From 20CM-2-65-7 sp963830455 (lineage in GTDB: Bacteria > Gemmatimonadota > Gemmatimonadetes > Gemmatimonadales > GWC2-71-9), in contig CAWHMT010000004.1 in the NCBI GenBank assembly GCA_963830455.1, forward strand, positions 496,001 through 560,000: 64,000 bases of DNA, given 5' to 3'. Positions within the stretch are counted from its first letter, which is position 1; every line of letters starts with the position of its first letter. The notes below the pieces were generated by a model that did no database searches, was not told the DNA's origin, and saw only the letters and a program-made list of their open reading frames with translations. Made by a program: the position numbers and the translations under genes. Of this stretch, positions 1-7,835 are shown piece after piece.

Positions 1-2
1 TG

Positions 3-530
3 ATGAGCAGCGACCTCGTCACCGTCAGCCCGGAGCTCACGCTCCGTGACGCCATCGAGCTCCTGACCGCGCGCCACATCGGCGGCGCGCCCGTGGTGGC
101 GGGCAGCCGTCTCCTGGGCGTATTCGCGGCGAGCGACGCGCTCGCCTTCGAGGCGGTTACGCCGGGCGTGCCGATGGAGCGGCCTGAGCAGCTCGAGTCG
201 GAGCTGGAGATTCCCACCGAGTGGGAAGTGGAGGGAAGCGAGCCGCCGGCGGCGTTCTTCACGGACATGTGGATTGATACCGGGGAAGACGTTGCGGAGC
301 GCTTTCAACATTCGCGTCCGGAGTGGGACGCGCTGCAGGAACACACGGTCGCGGAGGTCATGACACCCTCCGTTTATGCAGTGTCGCCAGAAACCGAACT
401 CGCCGACGCGGCGCGGCGTATGGTCGGCCTCAAGATTCACCGCGTGCTGGTGCTGGAGGCCGGTAAGCTGGCGGGTATTCTCACGACAACCGATATCGTG
501 CGCGCGGTCGCGGAACGACGCGTGACGTAG
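3..530 (+). CDS. CBS-domain pair protein (5' end outside window)
   Basis: Two CBS modules are visible: one at the start (MSSDLVTVSPELTLRDAI, closing with LGVFAASDALAF) and one from about residue 118 (VMTPSVYAVSP to ILTTTDIVRAV). CBS pairs usually bind adenine nucleotides and act as energy sensors. About 60 acidic residues separate the two modules. The Met at position 3 lies where CBS proteins normally have the internal Met of an 'IM-s-x-d' motif, so the true start is probably upstream of the window. The protein resembles the 134-residue CBS protein at 8765. The gene ends 4 bases before ftsH and is probably co-transcribed with it. No effector domain is seen, so the role is inferred. Confidence 0.85.
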   Translation: MSSDLVTVSPELTLRDAIELLTARHIGGAPVVAGSRLLGVFAASDALAFEAVTPGVPMERPEQLESELEIPTEWEVEGSEPPAAFFTDMWIDTGEDVAERFQHSRPEWDALQEHTVAEVMTPSVYAVSPETELADAARRMVGLKIHRVLVLEAGKLAGILTTTDIVRAVAERRVT

Positions 531-534
531 CGCC

Positions 535-2457
535 ATGAACCAGCGGGAGCAGGCACCAGGGCCACGCGGGCCACGGCCGCAGCGGTTGCGACTGACAGTG
601 ATCTGGGTGCTCGCCCTGGCCACCGCGATAATGCTCTTCGGCTCCATTCGGGGGCGGGAGCGTCGCACCGAGATCACCTATTCGGACCTGATCCACGAGC
701 TCGAGCGTGGCAACATCGCGACGGTCGAGATCAGCACCGAGGCGCGCCGAGTGGCCGGCGAATTCCGCACCAGCGTTCGCATCGCCGGGCATGACATGCT
801 GAAGTTCCAGGCCAATCTCCCGTTCGACGATCCCGCGCCTCTGGTCGCCCGCCTCGAGGACAGTGGCGTTCCGATTCGCGCCGCCAAGACTGGTCCCTCC
901 TGGCTCAACATCCTGCTGGGCATCCTGCCGTGGCTCGTGCTGGGTGGGTTCTGGTTCTTTCTTTCGCGCTCGGTGCGGCTGGGCGGCCAGCGGGCGATGG
1001 CGTTCGGTCAGATGGGCGGGCGGCGGCTGACCAGCGAGCAACCCAAGGTCACGTTCGCCGACGTGGCCGGGGCGGACGAAGCCAAAGCGGAGCTGCAGGA
1101 GGTGATCGATTTCCTGAAAGACCCCGCCAAGTTCCGCCAGGTGGGTGGCCGGATGCCCAAGGGCGTGCTGATCGTGGGGCCTCCGGGAACGGGCAAGACG
1201 CTGTTGGCGCGAGCGGTCGCGGGAGAGGCCGGCGTCGCCTTCTTCTCGATATCGGGATCGGACTTCGTGGAGCTGTTCGTCGGCGTCGGCGCCTCCCGGG
1301 TGCGCAGTCTGTTCGAGCAAGGAAAAGCAAACGCGCCCTGTATCATTTTCATTGATGAGCTGGACGCCGTGGGGCGGCAGCGGGGCGTGAGCCTTGGCGG
1401 CGTGCACGAGGAGCGCGAGCAGACGCTCAACCAGCTGCTCGTCGAGCTGGACGGCTTCCAGCCGACGGAGGGGATCATCGTGCTGTCTGCGACGAACCGG
1501 CCCGATGTGCTCGATCCCGCCCTGCTGCGGCCGGGACGATTCGACCGCCACATCATCGTGGAGCTCCCGGATATCCGGGCGCGCGAGCAGATCCTCGGCG
1601 TGCATGTGCGCAAGATCACGCTCGCCGAGGACGTCGATTTGGCGGCGATCGCGCGCGGTACACCGGGCCTCTCGGGGGCCGATCTCGCGAATCTCGTCAA
1701 CGAAGCCGCGTTGTTCGCGGCGCGGCGCAACAAAGCCAGCGCAGACCGGCGCGATTTCGAAGACGCCAAAGACAAAGTGATGCTCGGTATGGAGCGGCGT
1801 AGTCTCGTGGTGTCGCCCGAAGACCGGCGGCTGGCGGCCTACCACGAGGCGGGACACGCGCTCGTCAACCTCCTGATTCCGGGCCTCGACCCGGTGCAGA
1901 AGGTGACGATCGTGCCCCGCGGCCGAGCGCTTGGGATCACCTTCGCCCTTCCCGAAGAGGATCGCCGCAGCCACACGAAAGACTACATCCTGGGGCGGCT
2001 CGCGGTCGCCTATGGCGGGCGCGCGGCGGAGGAGCTGGTGTTCGGCGCCGAGTCGATCACCACGGGGGCGGCGAGCGACTTGCAGCAGGCCACCGAGCTC
2101 GCCCGGCGCATGGTCACGGAATTCGGGATGAGCGACGTCGTCGGTCCGATCACGGTGAACGAGCATCCCGAGCTGGCGCTGTTGGGCCGCGAGGTGGTGC
2201 AACGCCATGAGGTCTCACAGCACACCGCAGAGCTGGTGGATCGCGAAGTGCGCCGCATCGTGCGTGAAGCGTACGCCCGGGCCAGCGATGTGGTGCGGAC
2301 ACACCGGGCCACGTTGGACGCGCTCGCGAGCGCGCTCTTGGAGCGCGAGACGCTCGAGCGTGCGGAGATCGAGGCTATCGTCGCCGCAGAGCCAGGAGGG
2401 GCGTCGACGACATCACACATTCACGAGGTTCTACACTCAGGCAGGAGCACGACATGA
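535..2457 (+). CDS. ftsH: ATP-dependent zinc metalloprotease FtsH
   Basis: Membrane-anchored AAA+ protease of 640 residues, a normal length for FtsH, that extracts and degrades misfolded membrane proteins and short-lived regulators. Visible in order: a first membrane segment at about residues 20-38, the small periplasmic domain, a second membrane segment near 125-147, Walker A GPPGTGKT near 214, Walker B IIFIDELD near 270, a second region of homology with RPGRFDRHI, and the zinc site HEAGH near 437. The C-terminal tail is Ala/Glu-rich. ATG at 535 follows the upstream CBS stop by 4 bases, and the TGA is shared with the next start as ATGA. Placement among stress genes suggests a second, stress-induced FtsH, though other copies cannot be seen here. 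Confidence 0.97.
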   Translation: MNQREQAPGPRGPRPQRLRLTVIWVLALATAIMLFGSIRGRERRTEITYSDLIHELERGNIATVEISTEARRVAGEFRTSVRIAGHDMLKFQANLPFDDPAPLVARLEDSGVPIRAAKTGPSWLNILLGILPWLVLGGFWFFLSRSVRLGGQRAMAFGQMGGRRLTSEQPKVTFADVAGADEAKAELQEVIDFLKDPAKFRQVGGRMPKGVLIVGPPGTGKTLLARAVAGEAGVAFFSISGSDFVELFVGVGASRVRSLFEQGKANAPCIIFIDELDAVGRQRGVSLGGVHEEREQTLNQLLVELDGFQPTEGIIVLSATNRPDVLDPALLRPGRFDRHIIVELPDIRAREQILGVHVRKITLAEDVDLAAIARGTPGLSGADLANLVNEAALFAARRNKASADRRDFEDAKDKVMLGMERRSLVVSPEDRRLAAYHEAGHALVNLLIPGLDPVQKVTIVPRGRALGITFALPEEDRRSHTKDYILGRLAVAYGGRAAEELVFGAESITTGAASDLQQATELARRMVTEFGMSDVVGPITVNEHPELALLGREVVQRHEVSQHTAELVDREVRRIVREAYARASDVVRTHRATLDALASALLERETLERAEIEAIVAAEPGGASTTSHIHEVLHSGRSTT

Positions 2458-2699
2458 CGACGAAACAGAAGCTCGCGGCAGCGACGAAGCAGGCGAAACA
2501 GCGGCTGATCGAGGCGGCAGATGCCGCGCTCGTCGCGCAGGGCAAAGCGGCGCGGGCCCGGCAGCGCAAACGCGCCCGGAAGACGGCATTCAAGGCCGTG
2601 GCAAAGACGCTGGCGTTTGCGGGAGCGGCGACTGCGGCCGTGATCGGAGCCCGGGCGGGCACGCGCGCACTGCGGCGGCGGGCCGCGGAGACTGCCTGA
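2454..2699 (+). CDS. Small basic helical protein, unknown function
   Basis: An 81-residue protein starting in an ATGA overlap with ftsH. The first 45 residues are very rich in Lys, Arg, Ala and Gln (MTTKQKLAAATKQAKQRL...), which predicts an amphipathic basic helix. An Ala/Gly-rich hydrophobic stretch follows (about residues 50-68), then a short Arg-rich tail. It could lie on a membrane or bind nucleic acid; no family is recognised. Coupling to ftsH suggests an accessory role, but that is inference only. The next gene appears to start inside its stop codon (CTGA). Confidence 0.7.
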   Translation: MTTKQKLAAATKQAKQRLIEAADAALVAQGKAARARQRKRARKTAFKAVAKTLAFAGAATAAVIGARAGTRALRRRAAETA

Positions 2700-3805
2700 C
2701 CGCAATCGAGCTGTCGATAGCGCAGGGCACCTGCTACTCGCTGTTCGCCTACGAGGTCGCGCAGGCGATCGACCTCGACGTGGCCGAGCGGCGGCTCGTG
2801 GCGGAAGCCGAGCGCCAGACTATCAAGCAGAAGCGGCGCGCGCCGGCCTACTTCGAGTACCGGCCCGCGCCGCTACGGGTCGTGCGCCCGGGCACCTTCC
2901 ATACCCACGCCGGGTATCGGACCACCCCGACGGTCGAGATCGTCCTCTACGATTTCGGCGCGGTGTCCGTCAGCTATGCTACGCCGATTGAAGGGCCACT
3001 CAACGGGCTTCCCGCCCTGGCCGACGAGCTATGGGGTAACGAGCGTCTCCTCGCCGACTCGCGCCGCCATGTGGAAGAACTGCTCAAGAGTCTCGGCGAC
3101 GCTGCCGTTCGCCCGCAGATCGGTGACGTGGTCGAGGACTACGCCCTCTTTCATATCGAAGCGTTCTCGGCGCCATGCGATGCGGCGACACTGTGGGCGG
3201 AGCACGCGCAGTCCGTCGCCCGGATCCTGCGTGCCTCCCTGCAGCCGCTGTCGCAGCAGGAAGTGACCGACGCCACCGCGTTGCGACTCTCGTTCGGACC
3301 GAATGACGCCGCGATCATCGACACCGACGCCACCGTCTTATTCGATCCGGAGGGAGAAGACGTGCGCACGGTGCTCGAGTTCGCCAACACACAACTCTTG
3401 GAAATGCGTTACCTGGACCAACAGCTGGACGACACGCTGGAGGGTGCCTACGACACGCTGCTCGGCCGTCCCAGCCGGCTGTGGACGTCCCGTCGTGGGG
3501 CCCCGGATCTACTGCGTCTGGGTCGTCTCCAGGTCGATGCCGCCATCCTTTTCGAGCAGGTCACGAACGCATTGAAACTGGTCGGAGAGCAGTATCTCGC
3601 GCGGATCTACGCCCTCGCATCCCGCCGCTTCCATCTGTCCGAATGGGACGCCGCGATCTCCCGCAAGCTGCAGACGATCGACGGCATCTACGGCAAGATG
3701 GTGGACCGCGCCGCGACGCGGCGGTTGGAGATCCTCGAGTGGATCATCATCGTACTGATCGCCCTGTCGCTCGGGTTGTCGGTGCTGACCCTTACGCCGC
3801 ACTGA
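2696..3805 (+). CDS. RMD1/YagE-like DUF155 family protein
   Basis: About 369 residues. The DUF155 pattern is visible: an N-terminal CYSLFAYEVAQAIDL segment, a TVEIVLYDFGAVSV core, a long helical region with YLDQQLDDTLEGAYDTLL, and the characteristic end RRLEILEWIIIVLIALSLGL, a C-terminal membrane anchor. Family members are membrane-associated; the yeast and mitochondrial relatives are RMD1 and RMND1. The bacterial role is unclear. The start is a problem: there is no ATG, GTG or TTG before the conserved N-terminus, and GTG at 2780 would remove it. CTG at 2696, overlapping the preceding TGA as CTGA, is the best candidate. Upstream codons in this frame are a shadow of the previous gene. Confidence 0.75.
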   Translation: MTAIELSIAQGTCYSLFAYEVAQAIDLDVAERRLVAEAERQTIKQKRRAPAYFEYRPAPLRVVRPGTFHTHAGYRTTPTVEIVLYDFGAVSVSYATPIEGPLNGLPALADELWGNERLLADSRRHVEELLKSLGDAAVRPQIGDVVEDYALFHIEAFSAPCDAATLWAEHAQSVARILRASLQPLSQQEVTDATALRLSFGPNDAAIIDTDATVLFDPEGEDVRTVLEFANTQLLEMRYLDQQLDDTLEGAYDTLLGRPSRLWTSRRGAPDLLRLGRLQVDAAILFEQVTNALKLVGEQYLARIYALASRRFHLSEWDAAISRKLQTIDGIYGKMVDRAATRRLEILEWIIIVLIALSLGLSVLTLTPH

Positions 3806-3812
3806 GCGGCGT
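3794..3812. terminator. Bidirectional stem-loop between convergent genes
   Basis: Perfect 7-bp inverted repeat ACGCCGC / GCGGCGT around the 5-base loop ACTGA, which contains the stop codon of the DUF155 gene. It lies exactly between that gene and the convergent dodecin gene. The T tract is weak on both sides (TTAC to the right, AAG to the left), so termination strength is uncertain. Confidence 0.5.
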
Positions 3813-4024
3813 TACTTGTGCCCATCCACGACGAACGACACTCGCGCGTTCACGCGGTATTCCGTAATGCGATCGCCTTGGACCGTGCCGGTGAAGTTGT
3901 CGATCCAGATGGACTTGATGTTCTTCACGGTCTTGGCGACTTCCTTTACCGCGCTCTGCGCGGCGTCGTCGAAGCTCTTCTCCGACTGTGCGATGACCTC
4001 GACGACTTTCACGATGCTGCTCAT
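3812..4024 (-). CDS. Dodecin family flavin-binding protein
   Basis: A 70-residue protein with the dodecin layout: a first strand MSSIVKVVEVIAQSEKSF, one helix (DDAAQSAVKEVAKTVKNIKS), then two strands (IWIDNFTGTVQGD and EYRVNARVSFVVDG). Dodecins form hollow 12-mers that store riboflavin or FMN and protect against flavin-driven oxidation. The Trp that stacks on flavin in archaeal and bacterial dodecins appears as IKSIWID. It is the last gene of the minus-strand groEL operon, 24 bases after the HhH protein gene. Its stop lies against the DUF155 terminator stem. Confidence 0.92.
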   Translation of the reverse strand: MSSIVKVVEVIAQSEKSFDDAAQSAVKEVAKTVKNIKSIWIDNFTGTVQGDRITEYRVNARVSFVVDGHK

Positions 4025-4048
4025 GGAATCCTCGAACGGTGAAGGTGA

Positions 4049-4972
4049 TCAGCCCACGTACACCGGCACTCGCAAACCACGTTTCTCATAGTGCTGCAGG
4101 CACTCACGCTCGCGGCCGCGCACCACGCGTTTGCCGCGGAGCACGCCCACCCAGGCGGTGACGACCGTGTAGCGCCGCTCGGCATTACTCCCGTCCACGT
4201 ACAGCACGACCCAGTCCCGCGTGCGGCCCAGCTCGTGGGCGCGCAGCGTGTTGGAGAACAGCGCGGTATAGTCGCGCCCGCCGTGGCGCGTGTGGAGGAT
4301 CGGGAGCCACGCCTTGTGGTCGGGATTGAAGCGGCGCGGCGCGATGGTGTGCAGTGAGCCATCCGCCGCCCGGCGCCGATACTCGCGATCCACCGCGAGC
4401 AGATCGGCGACAGCGGGTTCGCCGTCCGGCGTCCCGGGGACTGGAGCGGGAGCTGGTGACGGCGGTCGAATGCGCGCGAGCCGCCGGCTCAACGAGTCAC
4501 GAATCGCCGCAAGGCGCTTCTCGCCGATTCCCGCGGTCCGCTCCAGCCGGCCGTCGTAGGCCGCTACCTCTAGTGCCTCAAGGCTGTCAATGCCGAGGTG
4601 ATGGTGGAGATGTCCTGACAGACGGCTGCCGATCCCGGGAACCGATGCGAATAGCGTCACGGGGTCCGTCTCCCCCCGGAGCCGGTCGAGCATCGCGAGG
4701 CGGCCGCGTGCGACGAAGCCCTGAATTGCGCGAGCCAGAATCGCGCCGATGGCGGGGAGACGCTCGAGGCCCGCGAGCCCTTCGGTACTGAGGATTTCCG
4801 AAACCGGCCGCGACAGTCTGCGCAACATCTCGGCTGCGTTTCGGTAGGCGTCCACTCGGTACTGGCTGGCGTTCTGCTCGGCCAGCAGTTGCGCCACTTC
4901 GTCGAAGCGCGCCGCGATTTCCCGATTGAGGGTGTCAGAGCCCGTTCTGGGTTTCAGCAGCGTCTCGTCCAT
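4049..4972 (-). CDS. Helix-hairpin-helix protein with PolX N-terminal-like domain
   Basis: 307 residues. The first ~180 match the 8-kDa plus fingers part of family X DNA polymerases: EIAARFDEVAQLLAEQ, a helix ending RLSRPVSEIL, then HhH signatures LERLPAIGAILARAI, FASVPGIGSRLSGHL and LERTAGIGEKRLAAIRD. The polymerase palm with its catalytic Asp residues is absent. A Pro-rich linker leads to a C-terminal domain (ILHTRHGGRDYTALFSNT and DWVVLYVDG) that I do not recognise. It probably binds DNA ends, gaps or other DNA structures. ATG at 4972 was chosen because upstream codons overlap the BON gene in another frame. The gap from the BON gene is 14 bases. Confidence 0.8.
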   Translation of the reverse strand: MDETLLKPRTGSDTLNREIAARFDEVAQLLAEQNASQYRVDAYRNAAEMLRRLSRPVSEILSTEGLAGLERLPAIGAILARAIQGFVARGRLAMLDRLRGETDPVTLFASVPGIGSRLSGHLHHHLGIDSLEALEVAAYDGRLERTAGIGEKRLAAIRDSLSRRLARIRPPSPAPAPVPGTPDGEPAVADLLAVDREYRRRAADGSLHTIAPRRFNPDHKAWLPILHTRHGGRDYTALFSNTLRAHELGRTRDWVVLYVDGSNAERRYTVVTAWVGVLRGKRVVRGRERECLQHYEKRGLRVPVYVG

Positions 4973-4986
4973 TGGTGCCTCGCGCT

Positions 4987-5649
4987 CTACGGCTCGATCT
5001 CCAGCTCGTTCTTCACGGTCGTCACGCCCGGTGCGGCCCAAGCGGCGGACTCGGCCGCCGTGCGCTCCGCCAGTGATTGGACGTGCCCGCGCAGCGTCAC
5101 GGTGCTGTCTTGCAGATGGACGCTGATGCCGTGCGCCTCCACGTCCGCGTTCCGGCGCAACGCCGCTTCGATGCGCGCCTTGACGTCGGGGACCAGCACG
5201 CGCGGCCTCACCGTAATACGGTTCGTGATCCCCTTGACGCCCGTAAGGAACTTCACGACCTCGGCGGCTGTCGTGCGCTGATAATCCCAATCGACCGTCC
5301 CACTCAGACGTACCCAACCGTCCGAGACTCTGACGTCGATGGCCTCATGGGGGACGAGCACATTCCATTCGAGCGCGCGCACCGCGGCCTCGGCGATCAC
5401 CGGATCGCTACGCTCATGCGTCATCGGAAGCAGGATGTCGATGTCATTGACGACGGCATGAACGCCACGTACGCGCCGGGTCGCCCGTTCGGCGGCGACT
5501 TTCTCGGCGTACGACTTGACGAGACCGGTGAGGGTCACGATCCCCCGGTCGGAGATCTGCACGTCGACTTGAGACGTGCCAAGCTTCGGCTCCCAGTCGA
5601 GCTCCTCGAGGAGCTGCTGGCGCAGGTCCTGCGCGAGTGCGGTAGTCAC
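4987..5649 (-). CDS. Triple BON-domain protein
   Basis: 220 residues made of three consecutive BON modules, at about 1-72, 75-150 and 150-220. Each has the pattern 'V.V..G.V.LTG.V.....' followed by an amphipathic helix and a 'V..V.N.I' strand, for example GIVTLTGLVKSYAEK and STVTLRGHVQSLAER. BON domains bind phospholipid or other hydrophobic ligands and are common in OsmY-type osmotic stress proteins. No signal peptide is seen, so it is predicted to be cytoplasmic. ATG overlaps the stop of the upstream eRF1-like gene by 4 bases, marking an operon with groEL. Confidence 0.9.
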   Translation of the reverse strand: MTTALAQDLRQQLLEELDWEPKLGTSQVDVQISDRGIVTLTGLVKSYAEKVAAERATRRVRGVHAVVNDIDILLPMTHERSDPVIAEAAVRALEWNVLVPHEAIDVRVSDGWVRLSGTVDWDYQRTTAAEVVKFLTGVKGITNRITVRPRVLVPDVKARIEAALRRNADVEAHGISVHLQDSTVTLRGHVQSLAERTAAESAAWAAPGVTTVKNELEIEP

Positions 5650-6098
5650 GTGGTACTCCTGATGCGAGTGGTTTCGGGAAGACGCTGCGTCCAGTCGGCC
5701 TGCAGCCGGCGAGCCTCGCCCCGGACGATGGCCGGGGTCACCCGCTTGCGATCGAGATGCATCGTTCCGATGAAGCGGGCGTCGAGCGACCGCGGGAGCG
5801 CCCGCCGCAGCGCGCGCGTCAGGTCCTCCGGCCCGGCCAGGACGAGTTCCAGCGAGTGGTCGTGATCCAGGGCAACGAGCCGCGCGGCGACGGCGGCGAT
5901 GTGGCGCCGCGCTTCCTCACGGAGGCGCCCGTGATAGGCGCCCTCGCCACGGCCCGGCGCGTCTTCGCGGTCACTGTGAAACTTGCCGCCGCGCGTGCTC
6001 AGGGAGTGCACGCACGACAGCTCGACCGCCTCCTCCGGGCCAACGTCGAAGAGGCGCGCGCGTCCGCGCTCGAGTACCACTGCTACCATCCGGTTCAC
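5646..6098 (-). CDS. Short eRF1-domain-like (VLRF1/BaeRF-type) protein
   Basis: 150 residues. It starts with a strand pattern like bacterial eRF1-related proteins (MVAVVLERGRARLFDVG), followed by a helix with EEARRHIAAVAARL and the typical LELVLAGPEDLTRALRRALP and RFIGTMHLD stretch. Relatives such as Vms1/VLRF1 and BaeRF act on stalled ribosome products or tRNA ester bonds. This one is short and the GGQ-type catalytic loop is not visible, so hydrolase activity is doubtful. The gene overlaps groEL upstream and the BON gene downstream by 4 bases each. Its place behind a chaperonin hints at ribosome or protein quality control under stress. Confidence 0.6.
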   Translation of the reverse strand: MNRMVAVVLERGRARLFDVGPEEAVELSCVHSLSTRGGKFHSDREDAPGRGEGAYHGRLREEARRHIAAVAARLVALDHDHSLELVLAGPEDLTRALRRALPRSLDARFIGTMHLDRKRVTPAIVRGEARRLQADWTQRLPETTRIRSTT

Positions 6099-7714
6099 AT
6101 GACCTCCGCCGGCTGCGGCGTGGCGGGCTTCTCTTCCGGCAGCTCCGTCAACGTCGCCTCCGTGAGCAGGAGCACGCTCGCGACCGACACGGCATTCTCG
6201 AGCGCGATGCGGACGACCTTTGTGGGGTCGATGATTCCGGCTTCGATGAGATCGACGTACTCGTTCCGCGCGGCATCGAACCCGAAGTTGCCTGTTCCAC
6301 CGCGCATGCGGTCTACCACCACGCCACCGTCGGCCGCCGAGTTTTCCGCGATCTGGCGCGTCGGCGTTTCGAGCGCGCGGCGCAGCATCAGCACGCCGGT
6401 GCGCTCGTCACCGCCCGTGGCTTCCGCCTCGCGCTCGACCGCGGGGATCGTGCGCAGCAGCGCGAGACCTCCACCGGGCACGATGCCCTCGGCGATGGCC
6501 GCCTTGGTAGAACTGATCGCGTCGTCGAACGCTTCTTTGCGGCTCTTGAGCTCGGCTTCCGACGGCGCGCCGACCCGGATCACGGCAACTCCGCCGGCCA
6601 GTTTCGCGAGGCGCTCCTCGAGCTTCTCACGATCGTAGTCGGAGGTCGTGTCCTTGATTTGCCGGCGCAGCTCATCGCAGCGGCCGGTGATTGCTTGTTT
6701 GGCCCCGGCGCCGCCGATGATCGTCGTGTTCTCGCGATCCACGACCACGCGCTTGGCCCGGCCCAGATCCTCCGCTTTCACGTGCTCGAGCTTCACGCCG
6801 ATCTCCTCGGCGATCACCTTGCCGCCGGTCAGAATCGCGATGTCTTCGAGCATCGCCTTGCGGCGATCCCCGAACCCGGGCGCCTTCACGGCGACGCATG
6901 CCAGCAGGCCGCGGATCTTGTTCACGACCAGGGTCGCGAGCGCCTCGCCCTCCACGTCTTCGGCGATGATCAGCAGACTGCGGCTCATCTTGGCGACCTG
7001 CTCGAGCAGCGGCAGCAAGTCCTTCATGCTCGCAATCCGCTTTTCGTACAGCAGCACGAACGGCTCTTCGAGCACCGCCTCCATTTTGGCCGGATCGGTG
7101 ACGAAATAGGGAGACAGGTAGCCGCGGTCGAACTGCATTCCCTCCACGACCTCGAGCGCCGTTTCCATGCCTTTCGCTTCCTCGACGGAAATCGCGCCTT
7201 CCGGGCCGACCTTTTCGACGGCGTCGGCGACCAGATCGCCGATCGTCGGGTCGTTATGCGCGGAGATCGCGGCAACCTGCGCCTTCTCGCGTTTGGTCTT
7301 GACGGGGCGCGACAACTTCTTCAATGCCGCGATGGCCGCGTGCAGTCCGCGTTCCAGACCGCGCTTCAGCTCGATGGCGCTCGCACCGGCGGCGACGTTG
7401 CGGACGCCCTCGGCAAAGATCGTGTGCGCGAGTAAGGTGGCGGTCGTGGTGCCATCGCCGACCGCGTCGCCGGTCCGCACCGCCGCTTCCCGCAGCACCT
7501 GCGCGCCGAGATTCTCCTGGGCATCCTTGAGATCGACTTCTTTGGCGATGGTGACGCCGTCGTTGCAGATGAGCGGCTCACCCCACTTGCGCTCGATCAG
7601 CACGCATTTCGACTTGGGCCCCAGCGTCACCCGGACGGCGTCCGCGAGGGCGGTGGCGCCGCGCAGCACCTTCTCACGCGCCTCCGCCCGAAAAGTCAGC
7701 TGTTTATGTGCCAT
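6095..7714 (-). CDS. groL: Chaperonin GroEL (copy without adjacent groES)
   Basis: 539 residues, full-length Hsp60. Visible: N-terminal MAHKQLTF, ATP-binding TLGPKSKCVLIERKWGEP and the GDGTTTATLLA loop with the catalytic Asp, the equatorial EGIVPGGGLALLR motif, and apical-domain segments RGYLSPYFVTDPAKMEAV and LLIIAEDVEGEALATL. The C-terminal tail is TPQPAEVM instead of the usual Gly-Gly-Met repeat. There is no groES upstream; the gene leads an operon of stress genes (eRF1-like, BON, HhH, dodecin). No CIRCE (HrcA) inverted repeat was found in 7715-7835, so this copy is probably not under HrcA control. AAAGGAGCC lies just before the ATG. Confidence 0.97.
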   Translation of the reverse strand: MAHKQLTFRAEAREKVLRGATALADAVRVTLGPKSKCVLIERKWGEPLICNDGVTIAKEVDLKDAQENLGAQVLREAAVRTGDAVGDGTTTATLLAHTIFAEGVRNVAAGASAIELKRGLERGLHAAIAALKKLSRPVKTKREKAQVAAISAHNDPTIGDLVADAVEKVGPEGAISVEEAKGMETALEVVEGMQFDRGYLSPYFVTDPAKMEAVLEEPFVLLYEKRIASMKDLLPLLEQVAKMSRSLLIIAEDVEGEALATLVVNKIRGLLACVAVKAPGFGDRRKAMLEDIAILTGGKVIAEEIGVKLEHVKAEDLGRAKRVVVDRENTTIIGGAGAKQAITGRCDELRRQIKDTTSDYDREKLEERLAKLAGGVAVIRVGAPSEAELKSRKEAFDDAISSTKAAIAEGIVPGGGLALLRTIPAVEREAEATGGDERTGVLMLRRALETPTRQIAENSAADGGVVVDRMRGGTGNFGFDAARNEYVDLIEAGIIDPTKVVRIALENAVSVASVLLLTEATLTELPEEKPATPQPAEVM

Positions 7715-7764
7715 GGATGGCTCCTTTCTGAAGCAAAATTCGGTGTTGCGGCATGAAGGCAGTT

Positions 7765-7789
7765 TGAGAACAACTTCAAATCCACTTCA
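7765..7789 (+). promoter_or_regulatory. TTCA-type operator upstream of uspA
   Basis: TGAGA-N4-CTTCA-N6-CTTCA. The two CTTCA copies (7774 and 7785) are exactly 11 bp apart, and the inverted half-site starts 9 bp before the first. It lies 46 bp before the uspA ATG at 7836. A -10-like TTAGAA begins at 7813. The same layout recurs at 16081, 34367 and 44500. Function as an activator site is inferred. Confidence 0.6.
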
Positions 7790-7835
7790 CGCACTTCCCG
7801 CAGCTTTGCTCTTAGAACCACAGCGAGGAGCTCTC

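Noticed and set aside
481..2208. Long minus-strand open frame (575 codons) opposite ftsH
   Set aside because: It lies fully antisense to a clear FtsH, is rich in Arg/His/Pro as GC-rich antisense frames are, and shows no family motif.
2207..2695. Upstream extension of the DUF155 frame to an ATG at 2207
   Set aside because: This part runs inside ftsH and the small basic gene in another frame and has low-complexity Arg/Gly/Ala content, so it is not coding.
7715..7835. CIRCE/HrcA element before groEL
   Set aside because: No TTAGCACTC-N9-GAGTGCTAA-like inverted repeat exists; only TTCA-type elements were found.
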